From the NCBI GenBank assembly GCA_937923625.1, contig CALDTV010000019.1, positions 1 to 64,000 on the forward strand: a stretch of 64,000 nucleotides of DNA. Reading direction: 5' to 3'. Shown here piece after piece: positions 62,770-64,000 of the stretch (position 1 is the first letter of the stretch; each line of letters starts with the position of its first letter). The DNA comes from an uncultured Alphaproteobacteria bacterium. GTDB taxonomy: Bacteria > Pseudomonadota > Alphaproteobacteria > Micavibrionales > Micavibrionaceae. The notes beneath the pieces were generated by a model. It worked only from the letters and a program-made list of their open reading frames with translations. It did not search any database and was not told where the DNA came from. Both the position numbers and the translations under genes were made by a program.

Positions 62770-64000
62770 TTACAAATAAAATTTAACCCCCTGCGCTAAA
62801 GGTAGCTCTTTAGAATAATTCAGCGTTTGTGTTTGGCGGCGCATATAAACTTTCCAAGCGTCAGAGCCACTTTCACGGCCTCCACCCGTCTCCTTTTCAC
62901 CACCAAAGGCACCACCAATTTCTGCACCGCTGGGGCCGATGTTAACATTGGCAAGACCACAATCACTTCCCGTTGCCGATAAAAATGTTTCTGCTTCGCG
63001 CATGTCAGTGGTGAAAATACAAGATGATAACCCTTGCGGCACGTCGTTATGCATTTTTATCGCTTCATCAAAATCACTGTAGCTCATAATATAAAGAATT
63101 GGCGCAAAAGTCTCGTGACAGACCACCGCGCTTTGCACGGGCATATCAACGAGGGCTGGCGTGACATAGTAACCCTTATCGCATTTTTCGACATTGCATT
63201 TTTCACCACCGGTCAAAATTTTGCCGCCTTGTTCTTTTGCATTTTTAAGTGCTTCAGACATTCCATTAAAAGAATCTTTGTCAATTAATGGGCCAATCAA
63301 TGTTTTCTTATCTAATGGATTACCAATACTTAAACTCTCATAGGATTTTTTAAGCGCAGTCATTAGATCATCTTTAATCGATTCATGAACAATCAAACGG
63401 CGTAATGTGGTGCATCTTTGTCCCGCTGTTCCAACAGCACTAAAGACTATTGCCCGCACCGCCAAATCCATATCCGCAGAAGGCGTCACAATCATGGCGT
63501 TATTCCCCCCCAATTCCAGCAAGGATTTGCCCAAACGCGCCGCAACGCGCTCAGCCACAATTTGCCCCATGCGCGTGCTACCTGTGGCGCTAACTAAGGG
63601 GACGCGTTTGTCATCGACCAATGCTTGGCCAACATCGGCATGTCCAATCAAAACTTGCAATAAGTGATCAGGGCAGTCATGGCCTGCCGCTTTAAAACGT
63701 TGCACGGCGCGGGAAAAAATTTTCTCACACGCCAGCGCGGTCAACGGTGTTTTTTCAGATGGTTTCCAAATCACAGGGTCACCACAAATAATTGCCAAGG
63801 CCGTATTCCATGACCACACAGCCACAGGGAAATTAAACGCCGTAATCACCGCCACAGGCCCTAAAGGATGCCACATTTCCCGCATGTGATGCCCTGGGCG
63901 CTCGGACGCTATCGTCAAGCCGTAAAGTTGGCGTGACAAACCAACAGCAAAATCACAGATATCAATCATCTCTTGAACTTCCCCAAGCCCCTCAGACAAT
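62770..64000 (-). CDS. Aldehyde dehydrogenase, ALDH7/AmaB-type (5' end outside window)
   Basis: About 410 C-terminal residues of an NAD(P)+-dependent aldehyde dehydrogenase; the frame is open to the window edge and the start lies beyond it (roughly 100 residues missing). It has LLELGGNNAMIV (catalytic Glu) and GTAGQRCTTLRR (catalytic Cys). The ALDH7-type C-terminus reads GSDCGLANVNIGPSGAEIGG, followed by GGEKETGGGRESGSDAWK. This subgroup oxidises alpha-aminoadipic or piperidine-6-carboxylic semialdehyde in lysine breakdown. The subfamily is inferred from these signature residues. Confidence 0.92.
   Translation of the reverse strand, partial: LSEGLGEVQEMIDICDFAVGLSRQLYGLTIASERPGHHMREMWHPLGPVAVITAFNFPVAVWSWNTALAIICGDPVIWKPSEKTPLTALACEKIFSRAVQRFKAAGHDCPDHLLQVLIGHADVGQALVDDKRVPLVSATGSTRMGQIVAERVAARLGKSLLELGGNNAMIVTPSADMDLAVRAIVFSAVGTAGQRCTTLRRLIVHESIKDDLMTALKKSYESLSIGNPLDKKTLIGPLIDKDSFNGMSEALKNAKEQGGKILTGGEKCNVEKCDKGYYVTPALVDMPVQSAVVCHETFAPILYIMSYSDFDEAIKMHNDVPQGLSSCIFTTDMREAETFLSATGSDCGLANVNIGPSGAEIGGAFGGEKETGGGRESGSDAWKVYMRRQTQTLNYSKELPLAQGVKFYL

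Noticed and set aside
1-64000. CRISPR array, insertion sequence, prophage or integrated element boundaries
   Set aside because: No regularly spaced direct repeats, transposase, integrase or tRNA-flanking direct repeats were seen; the phage-like module at 10.4 kb stands alone.

Overview
This window is chromosomal DNA from an alphaproteobacterium of fairly low GC. Three things point there: the mfd-sdhE/recG junction; the uvrA-ssb-gyrA-coaD neighbourhood; and several small families typical of the class (DUF1013/TrcR, DUF1192, DUF465, an NDUFAF5-like methyltransferase near comF and grxC). I cannot name the genus from sequence alone. No transposase, integrase, CRISPR array or rRNA operon was found.

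Layout. 0-10.3 kb is housekeeping: mfd, sdhE, recG, a large low-complexity protein with an internal duplication, a DUF502 membrane protein and a single-chain glycyl-tRNA synthetase. 10.4-31.0 kb is the centrepiece, a complete-looking alginate (acetylated, epimerised polymannuronate) system. It has precursor synthesis (algA, algD), polymerisation (alg8 with the PilZ protein alg44), periplasmic passage and export (one protein joining an AlgK-like Sel1/TPR scaffold to an AlgE-like beta-barrel), epimerisation (algG), degradation (algL) and O-acetylation (algX, algJ, algI, algF). A tailspike-like SGNH esterase lies before it, and a secreted RTX protein with a seven-repeat beta-propeller lies after it. 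Instead of one operon, the genes sit on both strands in about eight alternating transcription units.

31.2-41.2 kb returns to conserved genes (tRNA-Lys, coaD, gyrA, ssb, uvrA) with insertions between them. A putative abortive-infection protein (putAbiC family) overlaps the 3' end of gyrA and is followed by a 36-residue microprotein and a terminator. Beside ssb, an isolated transcript carries a 33-residue ORF with an almost complete anti-Shine-Dalgarno complement, nested inverted repeats and a terminator.

41.2-64 kb is mixed. It holds an EAL-domain protein (possible c-di-GMP hydrolysis, relevant to Alg44), a Spx/ArsC-like protein, tRNA-Leu, ExoD, DsbB, an HNH nuclease, a carboxylesterase, an LpxR-like outer-membrane lipid A deacylase, an orphan XRE regulator, a CNNM/CBS protein, a HerA-like ATPase, nitrilase, glutaredoxin, a Ubi-type monooxygenase, ComF, an 822-residue methyltransferase fusion, an NDUFAF5-like methyltransferase, glyoxalase II, TrcR, and an ALDH7-type aldehyde dehydrogenase cut by the window end.

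How it fits together (inference): GDP-mannose from AlgA is oxidised by AlgD to GDP-mannuronate and polymerised by Alg8/Alg44, probably when c-di-GMP is high. The chain is modified in the periplasm by AlgG and AlgX/J/I/F, trimmed by AlgL, and leaves through the AlgK-AlgE fusion. Phosphomannomutase (algC) and any type I secretion apparatus for the RTX protein are not in the window.
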